Positions 39,897-48,175 of a DNA stretch of 64,000 nt are shown here, piece after piece. The translations under genes were made by a program, and so were the position numbers. The notes beneath the pieces are model-generated. The model was not told where the DNA came from. It saw only the letters and a program-made list of their open reading frames with translations, and searched no databases. The DNA lies in assembly GCF_008905045.1 (NCBI RefSeq), contig NZ_VWMY01000042.1, positions 42,328 to 106,327 on the forward strand, given 5' to 3'. Source of the stretch: Streptomyces albicerus (GTDB lineage: Bacteria; Actinomycetota; Actinomycetes; Streptomycetales; Streptomycetaceae). Within the stretch, counting starts at the first letter, position 1. Each line of letters opens with the position of its first letter.

Positions 39897-41342
39897 TCAG
39901 GCCTGGGGCTTCTCCTCGGAGGCCTCGGCGTCGGAGGCCTCGGCGGAGCCGTCCGTGGCCTCGGCCGCAGCCTCCGTCTCCTCGGCGGAGCCGTCCGCGG
40001 CGACCTCGGTGGCCGTCTCGGTCTCGTCGTCCTCGTCGTCCAGGTCCACGACCTCGCCGTTCGTGTCCTTGACGGTGGCGGCCTCGACGACCACGGCAAG
40101 GGCCTTGCCGCGGGCGACCTCGCCGACCAGCATCGGGACCTGGCCGCCTTCGACGACGGCCTGGGCGAACTGGTCGGGGGACATGCCGGAGGAGGCTGCG
40201 CGCCGCATGAGGTGCTCGGTGAGCTCCTCCTGGTTGACGTTCAGCTTCTCCTTGTTGACCAGCTCGTCGAGGACGAACTGGGTCTTGATGCCCTTGACCG
40301 CGGCCTCGCGCGTCTCGGTCTCGAACTCCTCGGCCGTCTTGCCCTGGATCTCGAGGTACTTGTCGAGGTCGAGGCCCATCTGGCCGAGCTGGTGGTGCTC
40401 GAGGTTGTGCTTACGGGTGTTCATCTCGTCCTCGAGCAGCTTCTCGGGGACGGGCACCTCGACCAGCTCGAGCAGCTTCTCCAGGACGCGCTCCTGGGCC
40501 TGCGTGGCCTGGTCGTACTGCTTCATGTTCTCGAGGCGCTTGCGGCTGTCCGCGCGGAGCTCTTCGAGGGTGTCGAACTCGGACGCGAGCTGCGCGAAGT
40601 CGTCGTCCAGCTCGGGCAGTTCGCGCTTGGCGACCTGGGTGACCTTGACGGTGACCTCGGCCTCCTTGCCGGCCGCCGAGCCGCCCTTGAGCTCGGAGGC
40701 GAAGGTGGCCTCGCCACCGGCCTCCAGGCCCGTCACGGCGTCGTCGACGCCGTCGAGCAGCTCGCCCGAGCCGATGGTGTACGAGACACCGCTCGCGACG
40801 CCGTCCTCCAGGACCTCGCCGTCGACCTTGGCCTCCAGGTCGATCGTCACGACGTCGCCGTCCTCGGCGGCGCGCTCGACCGGCGCGGTGGACGCGAAGC
40901 GCTCACGGAGCTCCTCGACGGCCTTGTCGACGTCCTCTTCGCTGACCTCAACGGCGTCGACCTCGACCTCGATGCCGGAGTAGTCCGGGATCTCGATGGT
41001 CGGGCGGACGTCGACCTCGGCGGTGAAGTTCAGCGTCTCGCCGTCCTTCAGCTCCGTGATGTCGACCTCGGGCTGGCCGAGGACGTTCAGCTCGGCCTCG
41101 TTGACCGCGTCGGTGTAGAACTTCGGAAGCGCGTCGTTGACCGCTTCCTCCAGAACCGCACCGCGGCCGAACCGCTGGTCGATGACGCGCGCCGGAATCT
41201 TGCCCTTCCGGAAGCCCTTCACCGTGACCTGCTGGTTGATCTTCTTGTACGCCGCGTCGAGGCTGTCCTTGAGCTCCTCGAAGGGCACCTCAATGCTGAG
41301 CCGAACCCGGGTCGGGTTCAGGGTCTCCACGGCGCTCTTCAC
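39897..41342 (-). CDS. tig: Trigger factor (ribosome-associated chaperone / peptidyl-prolyl isomerase)
   Basis: A 481-residue chaperone from GTG 41342 with AAGGAG upstream. The ribosome-binding domain has the signature VKGFRKGKIPARVIDQRFG near residue 42. The FKBP-type domain spans about 150-240 (AEDGDVVTIDLEAKVDGEVLEDG, IGSGELLDGVDDAVTGLEAG). The helical C-domain (LEKLLELVEVPVPEKLLEDEM) follows. The last about 45 residues are an acidic Asp/Glu/Ala/Ser tail, common in high-GC actinobacteria. It lies upstream of clpP1P2-clpX, so nascent-chain folding and proteolysis genes are clustered. Confidence 0.97.
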   Translation of the reverse strand: MKSAVETLNPTRVRLSIEVPFEELKDSLDAAYKKINQQVTVKGFRKGKIPARVIDQRFGRGAVLEEAVNDALPKFYTDAVNEAELNVLGQPEVDITELKDGETLNFTAEVDVRPTIEIPDYSGIEVEVDAVEVSEEDVDKAVEELRERFASTAPVERAAEDGDVVTIDLEAKVDGEVLEDGVASGVSYTIGSGELLDGVDDAVTGLEAGGEATFASELKGGSAAGKEAEVTVKVTQVAKRELPELDDDFAQLASEFDTLEELRADSRKRLENMKQYDQATQAQERVLEKLLELVEVPVPEKLLEDEMNTRKHNLEHHQLGQMGLDLDKYLEIQGKTAEEFETETREAAVKGIKTQFVLDELVNKEKLNVNQEELTEHLMRRAASSGMSPDQFAQAVVEGGQVPMLVGEVARGKALAVVVEAATVKDTNGEVVDLDDEDDETETATEVAADGSAEETEAAAEATDGSAEASDAEASEEKPQA

Positions 41343-41528
41343 GGTTCGGTCTCCTTGGGGGCTGACTTCTTTGGGTTCTGCTGATGTCCTCTGCCGGGTG
41401 CGGCGGAGCCTCAGCGGATTCGCGGCCCTCGGGGGACGTCACATTGCAGACACACGGGCGCGCAGTTTGCATACTAGCCGCAGGTGGTACACGCCCCAAA
41501 AGGTGATCTTGCCGGTGGTCCGGCACGG

Positions 41529-41605
41529 TGGTCGGGGTGGCGGGATTTGAACCCACGGCCTTCCGCTCCCAAAGCGGACGCGCTACCAAACTGCGCCACA
41601 CCCCG
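41529..41605 (-). tRNA. tRNA-Pro (anticodon TGG)
   Basis: A full cloverleaf on the minus strand: acceptor CGGGGTG/CACCCCG, D stem GCGC/GCGC, anticodon stem TCCGC/GCGGA with loop TTTGGGA (anticodon TGG), T arm GTGGG-TTCAAAT-CCCGC, discriminator A and encoded CCA. Length is 77. Confidence 0.97.
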
Positions 41606-41758
41606 TCTGGTGCGACACGTAGGGTACATGCCCGCAGGCAGTGCGGCTCCCGCATTTCACGGGGCACTCCCGCCCACCGGAACGGGGTGTGCGGCGAAGG
41701 GGCGCGACCCGCTACGATGCTCCCGTGCCGCGCGTCACTGACCTGCGGCGCACCCTGT

Positions 41759-41829
41759 GCGGGCGTAGCTCAATGGTAGAGCCCTAGTCTTCCAAACTAG
41801 CTACGCGGGTTCGATTCCCGTCGCCCGCT
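41759..41829 (+). tRNA. tRNA-Gly (anticodon TCC)
   Basis: Acceptor GCGGGCG/CGCCCGC, D stem GCTC/GAGC, anticodon stem CTAGT/ACTAG with loop CTTCCAA (anticodon TCC), T arm GCGGG-TTCGATT-CCCGT and discriminator T. CCA is not encoded. Length is 71. Confidence 0.97.
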
Positions 41830-41837
41830 CTGTATGG

Positions 41838-41879
41838 CTCAGGGCCAGGTCGGAGGTCAGTCCTCCACCTGGCCCTGAG
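41838..41879. terminator. tRNA-Gly terminator
   Basis: A 13-bp stem, CTCAGGGCCAGGT paired with its complement, continues after a one-base bulge as GGAGG/CCTCC around a TCAGT loop. It begins nine bases after the tRNA and also serves the convergent hydrolase gene. Confidence 0.85.
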
Positions 41880-41942
41880 GCGTTTCCGGGGGCCGTGTTC
41901 CGTGGCCGTGCCCCCTACGTGTCCGCCATCCGGGCTGTTCAG

Positions 41943-42806
41943 CTAGTCGAGGAACGTGAGCAGGGTGCCCAGGAGCCGGGCCGGGGCGTCCAGGGGGACG
42001 AGGTGACCGGCGTCCGGGATCGTGCGGAGGCGGGCGCCCGGGATCAGGGCGGCGAGTTCCTCGCCCTTGGCGGGTGGGATCCAGGTGTCCTCGGTGCCCC
42101 AGCAGACGGTGACGGGCAGGTTCATCGTGGGGTAGAGGGGTTGGATCTCGTCCGTGTGGCGCTGATCGGCCTGGGCGATCTGGCGGTAGAACGCCGCCTG
42201 GCCCGCCTCGCCCGTCCAGGGCGCGACCAGTTCGGCCAGGACGTCGGGCCGCAGTCCCCAGTAGCTCGCGGAGCTCACGTACTCGCGGACCAGGGCCTCG
42301 TGCAGCGCCGCGGGGAGTTGCTCGAAGACCGCGGCGTGCTCGCCGAGCAGGCGGAAGGAGGGCGAGCCCCAGGGCGCCAGTGCGACGGGGTCGACCAGCG
42401 CGAGGCGGCGGTACCCGGCCTTGTGCAGCAGATGCGCGCGGAGCGAGACGCAGCCGCCGAAGTCGTGCGCGATCACCGATGGGCCCGTGGACGGGTCCGA
42501 GCTCGACAGACCCCAGATCCCCAGGAGCTCGGCGAACACCTCGCCCTGGGCCTTCAGGGAGACATCCTGGCCGTCACTCTTCGCGGAGCTGCCGTAGCCG
42601 GGCATGTCCCAGACGTGGACCCGGTGTCCCTCGGCGGCCAGCGCCGGGGTGATCTCGTGCCACACGAAGGACGAGAACGGTGTGCCGTGCAGCAGCACCA
42701 CGGGCGGGCCGTCCTCCGGCCCGAAACGGTCCCACCGGAGGGTTCCGATCGGGCTCTCCCAGCTCTCGCGCAGCTGCCAGGTCCTCATCACGGTCTTCGG
42801 GTTCAC
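41943..42806 (-). CDS. Alpha/beta hydrolase with Asp nucleophile (haloalkane dehalogenase / epoxide hydrolase type)
   Basis: A 287-residue soluble enzyme. The oxyanion loop is HGTPFSSFVWHEI near residue 40. The nucleophile elbow reads VIAHDFGGCVSL, with Asp in place of Ser, as in haloalkane dehalogenases, fluoroacetate dehalogenases and epoxide hydrolases. The acid is likely in CWGTEDTWIP and the base in PDAGHLVPLD. A cap domain lies between about 150 and 210. Substrate cannot be deduced. The start is taken as GTG 42806, and ATG 42788 six codons downstream is an alternative. Two copies of a 24-bp repeat lie just upstream and could be regulatory. Confidence 0.88.
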   Translation of the reverse strand: MNPKTVMRTWQLRESWESPIGTLRWDRFGPEDGPPVVLLHGTPFSSFVWHEITPALAAEGHRVHVWDMPGYGSSAKSDGQDVSLKAQGEVFAELLGIWGLSSSDPSTGPSVIAHDFGGCVSLRAHLLHKAGYRRLALVDPVALAPWGSPSFRLLGEHAAVFEQLPAALHEALVREYVSSASYWGLRPDVLAELVAPWTGEAGQAAFYRQIAQADQRHTDEIQPLYPTMNLPVTVCWGTEDTWIPPAKGEELAALIPGARLRTIPDAGHLVPLDAPARLLGTLLTFLD

Positions 42807-43200
42807 GTCGCCGGATTCCCTTCGGGAGAGGTCGTACGTCGGTATCCCCTTCGGGAGAGGTCGTACGTCGATTGACGGCCTCGTACGTCCTCCGAGTGGA
42901 CCGGGTGGATTCCGTACGGCACATACGGGGCGTCGCCGGACGGCTGGGTGTGCGTAGGAGGAGCGGAGCGGTCAGGAGTACGTCGCGAGGGCGAGGCGGG
43001 ACTCGAGGGGGCTTCTCCAGGCAGAGTCGAGTGAAGGGGAGCAACTCCTCGGGGGGCCCTCGAGTTCGGGTTCGCTCTCGACGGCCCTCGTCGCGGTGGA
43101 CGGCTCCCGCACGGTGGTTGTCGCACGGCACCTCGGCCACCTCGCGGGGGAACCCGGTGCGGAACTCAAGGTTGTCGACGTACTGGCCCTGCGAACCCGC
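42807..43200. other. Intergenic region upstream of the hydrolase gene
   Basis: About 390 bases with no credible gene. It begins with a direct repeat (42818-42870) and the extra copy GTACGTC at 42883. The rest (42900-43200) shows only open frames of random composition. A hydrolase promoter must lie in the left part. Nothing else was recognised. Confidence 0.5.
42818..42870. repeat. 24-bp direct repeat upstream of the hydrolase gene
   Basis: CCCTTCGGGAGAGGTCGTAC plus GTCG occurs exactly at 42818-42841 and 42847-42870, a 29-bp spacing. Each copy ends in GTCGTACGTCG, containing the palindrome GTAC/CGTACG. It starts 12 bases before the start codon, so it would lie in the 5' untranslated region or overlap the promoter. 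Confidence 0.85.
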
Positions 43201-43395
43201 TCAGAACTGGATCTCGTTGATGGTCTCCGCCACCGAGTTGAGGAACCGTTGGATGTCGTCGGCCATGCCCGTGGAGGCAAGGAAGAAACCGAAGAGCACG
43301 GCGACCACCGCCGGCCCTCCCTTGATCGATCCGCCCCGTATCAACACCACCAGGACGATCCCCAACAGCAGCACCACTGACAGCGAAATGGCCAC
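43201..43395 (-). CDS. Tiny membrane protein, function unknown
   Basis: A 64-residue protein with GTG start at 43395 and a weak GGGTG site. The first 20 residues are a hydrophobic helix (SLSVVLLLGIVLVVLIR). A second hydrophobic stretch, PAVVAVLFGFFLASTGMA, is followed by an amphipathic end, DDIQRFLNSVAETINEIQF. Small proteins with an A-LFGF-LASTG core are often seen in streptomycete chromosomes and conjugative elements, but no function is assigned. The coding bias and hydrophobic pattern support a real gene. Confidence 0.65.
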   Translation of the reverse strand: MAISLSVVLLLGIVLVVLIRGGSIKGGPAVVAVLFGFFLASTGMADDIQRFLNSVAETINEIQF

Positions 43396-43975
43396 AACTG
43401 ATCACACCCTACGGTCGGTCCGCTCTCCCGGCCCGGAGGTGCAACCCCGCGCACCCCCGCCAGAACCATCGTGCCACCAACAGGCCCTGCGTATGCGGCG
43501 GGTGAGGCATCCATCGGCCACGGACGTGAACGGCCGGCCCCCGCACGGTAATTCGAGTGATCCCTCTCACGGTAAATTCAGGATGATCGTTTCCATGTCC
43601 ACACAACCGTCCACACAACCTGTTCGCAGGTAATTCGAATTGTTGCCACAGGCACATCAACGAGGCCGGTCGGTGGGTCACTAAAGACGACTCACCCGGA
43701 CATTTCACCAGAGTCGCCCGCAGACGTTATGCGTCATTTAGTCATGACGAATCCGGACGTAATACCCGCATACAGTATGCCGATCGACATGGACATCGCC
43801 ATGTCGACTTCGTCAAATCCCGGTTACTCACCGGGCGATAAGCAGGATTCACCACAGAGGTTTTACGAAATCCCACAGGCAACGCTAGGGTGCCTCAGAT
43901 GTTCTACGCTGCCTCGTCCCCCGCACGCGCAGCGAGGTCCAGGATCGTCTCCCCCAGTTCCTGGTGGGAGGGTCT
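43396..43975. other. AT-richer divergent regulatory region
   Basis: About 580 bases between a leftward small gene and a rightward acyltransferase. The part 43540-43910 has clearly lower GC than the rest of the window. It contains GGTAATTCGA at about 43549 and 43630 and GGTAAATTCA at 43571, and a direct 12-bp repeat GTCCACACAACC at 43597-43608 and 43609-43620. Frames here show no coding bias. It probably carries the acyltransferase promoter and operators. Confidence 0.5.
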
Positions 43976-45169
43976 GTGACGAACTCGCTCCGTCCGCACG
44001 GCCATCAAAGGGCTCCTCTCCCGCCGGCCCAGGCCCAAACACCGGCGCAGGGAGTGCCGAGCCCGCGACCACCGCAGACCACGGGCCCCCCGCAGGCCGG
44101 CACCACCCCCGCAGGGCCGGCCGCCCGGCCCGCCAAACAGCGCGACGCGTTCTTCGACAACGCCAAGTACCTGGCGATCGTGTTCGTCGCGATGGGCCAC
44201 GCCTGGGAACCGCTGACCGACCACAGCCGCGCCGCCGAGGCGCTCTACATGGTCGTCTACACCTTCCACATGCCGGCCTTCATCCTCATCTCCGGCTACT
44301 TCTCCCGCAGTTTCGACATGCGCGCCGACCGGCTGCGGCGACTGATCACCGGCATCGCCGTGCCGTACGTCCTCTTCGAGGTCGCGTACTCCTTCTTCAA
44401 GAAGTGGGCCGACGACGACCCGAGCCACCCGATCAGCCTGCTCGACCCCTGGTATCTCACCTGGTTCCTGGTCGCGCTGTTCGTGTGGCGAATGACCGTC
44501 CCGCTGTGGAAGGTCGTGCGCTGGCCCGTACCGCTCGCGCTCGCCATCGCGGTCCTCGCCTCCGTGTCACCCGACATCGGTGACGACCTGGACCTTCAAC
44601 GGGTCCTGCAGTTCCTGCCGTTCTTCGTCGTGGGCCTGTTCATGAAGCCCGAGCACTTCCAGCTGATGCGGCGCCGCGAGGTCCGGATCCTGTCGGTGCC
44701 GATCATCGCGGTCGCGCTGGTGCTGGCGTACTGGGCGGGGCCGCGCATGACGTCCGCGTGGTTCTACCACCGTGACAGCGCCCAGGAGCTGGGCACGCCG
44801 TGGTGGGCCGGTGTCGTGATGACGCTCGCGCTCTTCGGCTGCTCGATGGTTCTCACCGCCTGCTTCTTCTCATGGGTGCCGCGCCGCAAGATGTGGTTCA
44901 CGGTGCTCGGCGCGGGCACGCTGTACGGCTACCTGCTGCACGGTTTCCTCGCCAAGGGCTCCCGTTTCTGGGGCTGGTTCGACGAGTACACGTGGCTGCA
45001 CCAGCCGCTCGGCGAGATCTTCGTCAGCCTCTTCGCGGCGACGGTCGTCACCGTGCTGTGTACTCCTCCTGTGCAGCGGGCGTTCCGCTTCGCGATGGAG
45101 CCGAAGATGGAGTGGGCGTTCAAGAGGGACGCCACGGAGCTCGCCCGCGAGCGGGCCAAGTCTTCTTAG
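43976..45169 (+). CDS. Membrane acyltransferase (acyltransferase 3 / OpgC-like)
   Basis: A 397-residue polytopic protein from GTG 43976, with GGGAGGG just upstream; GTG 43964 is an alternative. Residues 1-50 are Pro/Gln/Ala-rich and cytoplasmic. The family hallmarks follow: RDAFFDNAKYLAIVFVAMGHAWEPL with the catalytic-type His near 75, and FHMPAFILISGYFSRSF. About ten membrane helices continue to VSLFAATVVTVLC. Such proteins move acetyl or succinyl groups onto sugars, antibiotics or envelope polymers. In this place the acceptor is unknown. The end of the gene forms the terminator stem. Confidence 0.9.
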   Translation: MTNSLRPHGHQRAPLPPAQAQTPAQGVPSPRPPQTTGPPQAGTTPAGPAARPAKQRDAFFDNAKYLAIVFVAMGHAWEPLTDHSRAAEALYMVVYTFHMPAFILISGYFSRSFDMRADRLRRLITGIAVPYVLFEVAYSFFKKWADDDPSHPISLLDPWYLTWFLVALFVWRMTVPLWKVVRWPVPLALAIAVLASVSPDIGDDLDLQRVLQFLPFFVVGLFMKPEHFQLMRRREVRILSVPIIAVALVLAYWAGPRMTSAWFYHRDSAQELGTPWWAGVVMTLALFGCSMVLTACFFSWVPRRKMWFTVLGAGTLYGYLLHGFLAKGSRFWGWFDEYTWLHQPLGEIFVSLFAATVVTVLCTPPVQRAFRFAMEPKMEWAFKRDATELARERAKSS

Positions 45170-45179
45170 ACTTGGCCCG
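45152..45179 (+). terminator. Terminator overlapping the acyltransferase stop codon
   Basis: A perfect 12-bp stem, CGGGCCAAGTCT (45152-45163) with its complement at 45168-45179, and a TCTT loop. The stop codon TAG lies at the loop-right arm junction, so the hairpin is partly coding. Confidence 0.8.
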
Positions 45180-45230
45180 TCAGACGCCCCGTCGAACGCT
45201 CAGCGCCCCTCAAGGACGGGGCTGCGCCCC

Positions 45231-45716
45231 TTATTGGGCCTCGGGCAGGCCCAGGAGGGCGCGCATCCTCGCGTACTTCTGGGTCAGGCGGGCCCGTGTC
45301 GGATCGTCGAGGGCCGCCAGGCGCTCCCGGTTCGCGTTGTGGGCGAGGTCGGACTCCTTCACCAGCAGGGCTCCCTCAGTGGCCAGGATGCGCCCGGCGT
45401 ACGCCTCCGGGGGCTCGCCCGGCCGCTTGGTGAGGGCCAGCACGATGTCCTTCGTACGCCGGGACAGCGCGGCCTCGTCGCGCAGCCACTCCTCGGAGAC
45501 CGCGTCGTCCTCGACGGCGTCGTGCAGCCAGGCGGCGGCGATCTGCTCCTCGTCGCCGCCCCGGGCGCGCACCCCCTCGGCCACCGCCTGAAGGTGCTCG
45601 GCGTACGGCCGGCCCGCCTTGTCGGTCTGGGCCGCGTGCGCGTTGCGGGCCAGGGCCTCTACCTCGGTGAGGGTCAGCAGCGGGTTCTCGGTCACTCGGC
45701 GCTCCTTCTCGGTCAT
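45231..45716 (-). CDS. HD-domain phosphohydrolase, SpoT-like small alarmone-hydrolase type
   Basis: A 161-residue protein. HAAQTDKAGRPYAEHLQAVAEGV supplies the first His and the substrate loop, AWLHDAVEDDAVSEEWLRD gives the HDxxED signature, and VKESDLAHNANRERLAAL matches the distal Asp/Asn motif of the (p)ppGpp hydrolase fold. It resembles stand-alone hydrolase domains (MESH1-like); nucleotide specificity is inferred. The ATG at 45716 overlaps the stop of the ABC permease by four bases (ATGA), so it is translationally coupled to the transporter. No synthetase domain is present. Confidence 0.88.
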   Translation of the reverse strand: MTEKERRVTENPLLTLTEVEALARNAHAAQTDKAGRPYAEHLQAVAEGVRARGGDEEQIAAAWLHDAVEDDAVSEEWLRDEAALSRRTKDIVLALTKRPGEPPEAYAGRILATEGALLVKESDLAHNANRERLAALDDPTRARLTQKYARMRALLGLPEAQ

Positions 45717-48175
45717 GCGTCGAGTGTGCCGCGTATCGCCGCCCGGGCCGGTACGGTCGCCGCCGTCACTCCGAGGATCAGGACGGCCGCCGCGAACGAG
45801 CCGTACACCAGCGGGGGTATGTACGGCGCCTGGCCCGTCAGGCCCTTCATCATCGGGACGAGCGTGGCGAGGGCGATGGCCGTGCCGAGGACGATGCCGG
45901 CGAGCGCGACGAGGAGTGCCTCCCAGCGGATCATGCGCATCACCTGGCGGCGGGTGGAGCCGATGAGCCGCAGTGTGCCCAGCTCACGGCGGCGGTCGAG
46001 GACCGTCATCACCAGTGTGTTGGCGGCGGCGACGGCCGCGAAGCCGCCGAGGACGGCCGCCATGACGGTGTTCGCCCAGGCGTTGAGCTCGCGGTCGAGG
46101 GACTGGGCGGTGGTGTAGTCGCCGCGGTCCAGGACCGTACCGACCTTCGCCAGGTCGTCGGAGCTCCCGCCCTTCGTCCAGATCTCGGTGGCGAAGGCGG
46201 AGGTGACATGGGTCGCCAGATCCTCGTAGTTCATGGTGACTTGGGACAACCCCATGCCACGTCCGTACGTCGCCGCGATCGTCGGAGTCGTCTTCGTGCC
46301 GTCGGGCAGGCGCAGTTCCATGCGGTCGCCCACGCCGATGCCGGCGTTCTGGGCCATCGAGGCATCGATCGCGATCTCGCCCCGCTCCAGGGACAGGGCG
46401 CCCTTCTCGACGTCGAGGTCCTGCACTCGGGCCAGGTCCCGCGCCGAGCCCGTGACGCCCTGCGTGGAGGCCGAGTCGAGGTATCCGTTCGTCCGGAAGA
46501 GGACCTCGGTCTTCAACAGGCCGACGGCGGCGGTGACTTCGGGGGCCTGGGCGGCCGTGCGCACCGCCTCCGGCGGCAGGCCCGCGTCCGACGTCACGAT
46601 GTGGTCGGCGACGATGCCGTCCCGCTGCTGCTCCTGGGTGACCCGCTCCTCGCTGGTGTGCATGAAGACGAGGACGGAGGAGAAGGCCATCGCGAGGACG
46701 ATCGGGGTGATCGCCGAGGCCAGCCGGCGGGCGTTCGTACGGGAGTTGGCGGCCGCGAGCGAGGCGGAGGCGCCGGCCCCGCGCAGCGGGAGCCCGAAGA
46801 GGGCGGCGCAGGCGCGGGCGACCAGGGGGCCGAGCAGCGCCACGGCCAGCATGAAGAGCATGACGATGCCCAGCGCCGCGTTGGCCGCGTCCTCGCCGGT
46901 CAGCGAGTCGGCGAGCCCCGCGCAGACGAAGCCGCCGACGGCCGCGGCGATCCCCAGCGGCGTACGGATCCAGCCCGGGCGCAGCCGCTCCACGGACGCC
47001 TCGGTGAGCGCCTGGCCCGGCTTGATGCGGGCCGGGCGGCGGGCGGCCGCGTATCCCGCGAGCAGCGCGGCCAAGAGCACCGCGCCGACGGCCGAGACGA
47101 GCGGGATGTACGAGACGGACAGGTCGACGGCCTGTGGGATGGCGCCCTTGTCCTTGAGCTGCCCGAACCACCAGCCTGCCAGGGCGATTCCGGGCAGACA
47201 GCCGGCCAGGCCCGCGAGGGGCGCGACCAGCAGGGTTTCGGTAGCGATGGAGCGGCGGATCTGGCGCGGGGTCGTGCCGATGGCCCGCAGCAGAGCGAAC
47301 TCGCGGGCGCGCTGGGCGACCGACAGTGCGACGGTGCCCATCGCCGTGAAGACGGCGACCGTCGCGGCGATGCCGCCGAAGGAGCCGCCGATTCCGGCGA
47401 GCGTCTCCTGGGCCCCGGCGAGGGTGGCGTCCTCGACGGCCCCGCGGTCGTCGCCGGTGTGGACTTCGGCGCGGTTCCCGAGGGCGTGCGCCACCTGGGA
47501 CTTGAGCGTTCCGGCCGAGACTCCGTCCTTCGGGAGGACGGCGATGGCGTCGATGCGGTCGGGGTGGCCTGAGATGCGTACGGCTTCGGTGTCGGCGAAC
47601 CAGGCCGTGGGGTGCTCGGCCTGCGTGAGGCCTGAGACGCGGAAGGTGCGGGGGCCGTCGGCGGTCGTGAGGGTGACGCGGTCGCCGACCGTGCTCTTGA
47701 TGCCCTTGGCGTCTGCGTCTTCGGTGAGGACGACTTCGCCTTGCTGGGGCGCCCGGCCCGCGGTGAGCCGCTCGCCGGTGAAGGCGGTCGAGCCCCAGCC
47801 GTGTGCGGTGATCTCCTCACCCGCCCCGGACTGGACGGGGAAGGTGACGTCCGGGACGGCCTGGCGCGCTCCGGGCGCCGAACCCGCCTTCGCGACGAGG
47901 GAGTTGCCCAGCCGGGCCCGGTCCGGGACCGGTACGGCGTCGTCCTCGCGGCTGTCGCCGTGGCCGGTGACGAGGTGGGCGCGCTGGTCGGCGGCGGCGA
48001 CCACGGGGGCGCCGGCGTAGCGCTCGGGCGGGACGGACGCGCGCAGGCCCGTCTCCAGGAGGATGCCGCAGGCGGACACGATCAGCGCGGCCATGGCGAG
48101 CGCGACGAACGTGCCCACGAAGGCGGCGGGCTTGAAGCGGACGGCGGCGCGGGCGAGGCCGTTGGGCACGAACAT
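45713..48175 (-). CDS. FtsX/MacB-type ABC transporter permease
   Basis: An 820-residue protein from ATG 48175, whose start overlaps the ATPase stop (TGATG). An N-terminal membrane helix (AAFVGTFVALAMAALIVSACGILL) is followed by a large extracytoplasmic domain, then an FtsX four-helix module (GIAATVAVFTAMGTVALSVAQRAREFALLRAIGTTPRQIRRSI). A second copy ends the protein (VMAAVLGGFAAVAAANTLVMTVLDRRRELGTLRLIGSTRRQVMRMI). This duplicated layout is typical of actinobacterial exporters of peptides, lipids or antibiotics. The substrate is unknown. Open reading upstream of 48175 is an antisense-free shadow of the ATPase gene. Confidence 0.93.
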   Translation of the reverse strand: MFVPNGLARAAVRFKPAAFVGTFVALAMAALIVSACGILLETGLRASVPPERYAGAPVVAAADQRAHLVTGHGDSREDDAVPVPDRARLGNSLVAKAGSAPGARQAVPDVTFPVQSGAGEEITAHGWGSTAFTGERLTAGRAPQQGEVVLTEDADAKGIKSTVGDRVTLTTADGPRTFRVSGLTQAEHPTAWFADTEAVRISGHPDRIDAIAVLPKDGVSAGTLKSQVAHALGNRAEVHTGDDRGAVEDATLAGAQETLAGIGGSFGGIAATVAVFTAMGTVALSVAQRAREFALLRAIGTTPRQIRRSIATETLLVAPLAGLAGCLPGIALAGWWFGQLKDKGAIPQAVDLSVSYIPLVSAVGAVLLAALLAGYAAARRPARIKPGQALTEASVERLRPGWIRTPLGIAAAVGGFVCAGLADSLTGEDAANAALGIVMLFMLAVALLGPLVARACAALFGLPLRGAGASASLAAANSRTNARRLASAITPIVLAMAFSSVLVFMHTSEERVTQEQQRDGIVADHIVTSDAGLPPEAVRTAAQAPEVTAAVGLLKTEVLFRTNGYLDSASTQGVTGSARDLARVQDLDVEKGALSLERGEIAIDASMAQNAGIGVGDRMELRLPDGTKTTPTIAATYGRGMGLSQVTMNYEDLATHVTSAFATEIWTKGGSSDDLAKVGTVLDRGDYTTAQSLDRELNAWANTVMAAVLGGFAAVAAANTLVMTVLDRRRELGTLRLIGSTRRQVMRMIRWEALLVALAGIVLGTAIALATLVPMMKGLTGQAPYIPPLVYGSFAAAVLILGVTAATVPARAAIRGTLDA

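Noticed and set aside
38858..40099. Extended ClpP1 of 413 residues
   Set aside because: The extension is encoded by the clpP1 control region and the inverted repeats; GTG 39481 with a good ribosome binding site gives the family length.
43729..44583. Rightward frame starting MRHLVMTNPDV in the AT-richer region
   Set aside because: Coding bias is absent, the frame runs out of phase through the acyltransferase gene, and no ribosome binding site fits.
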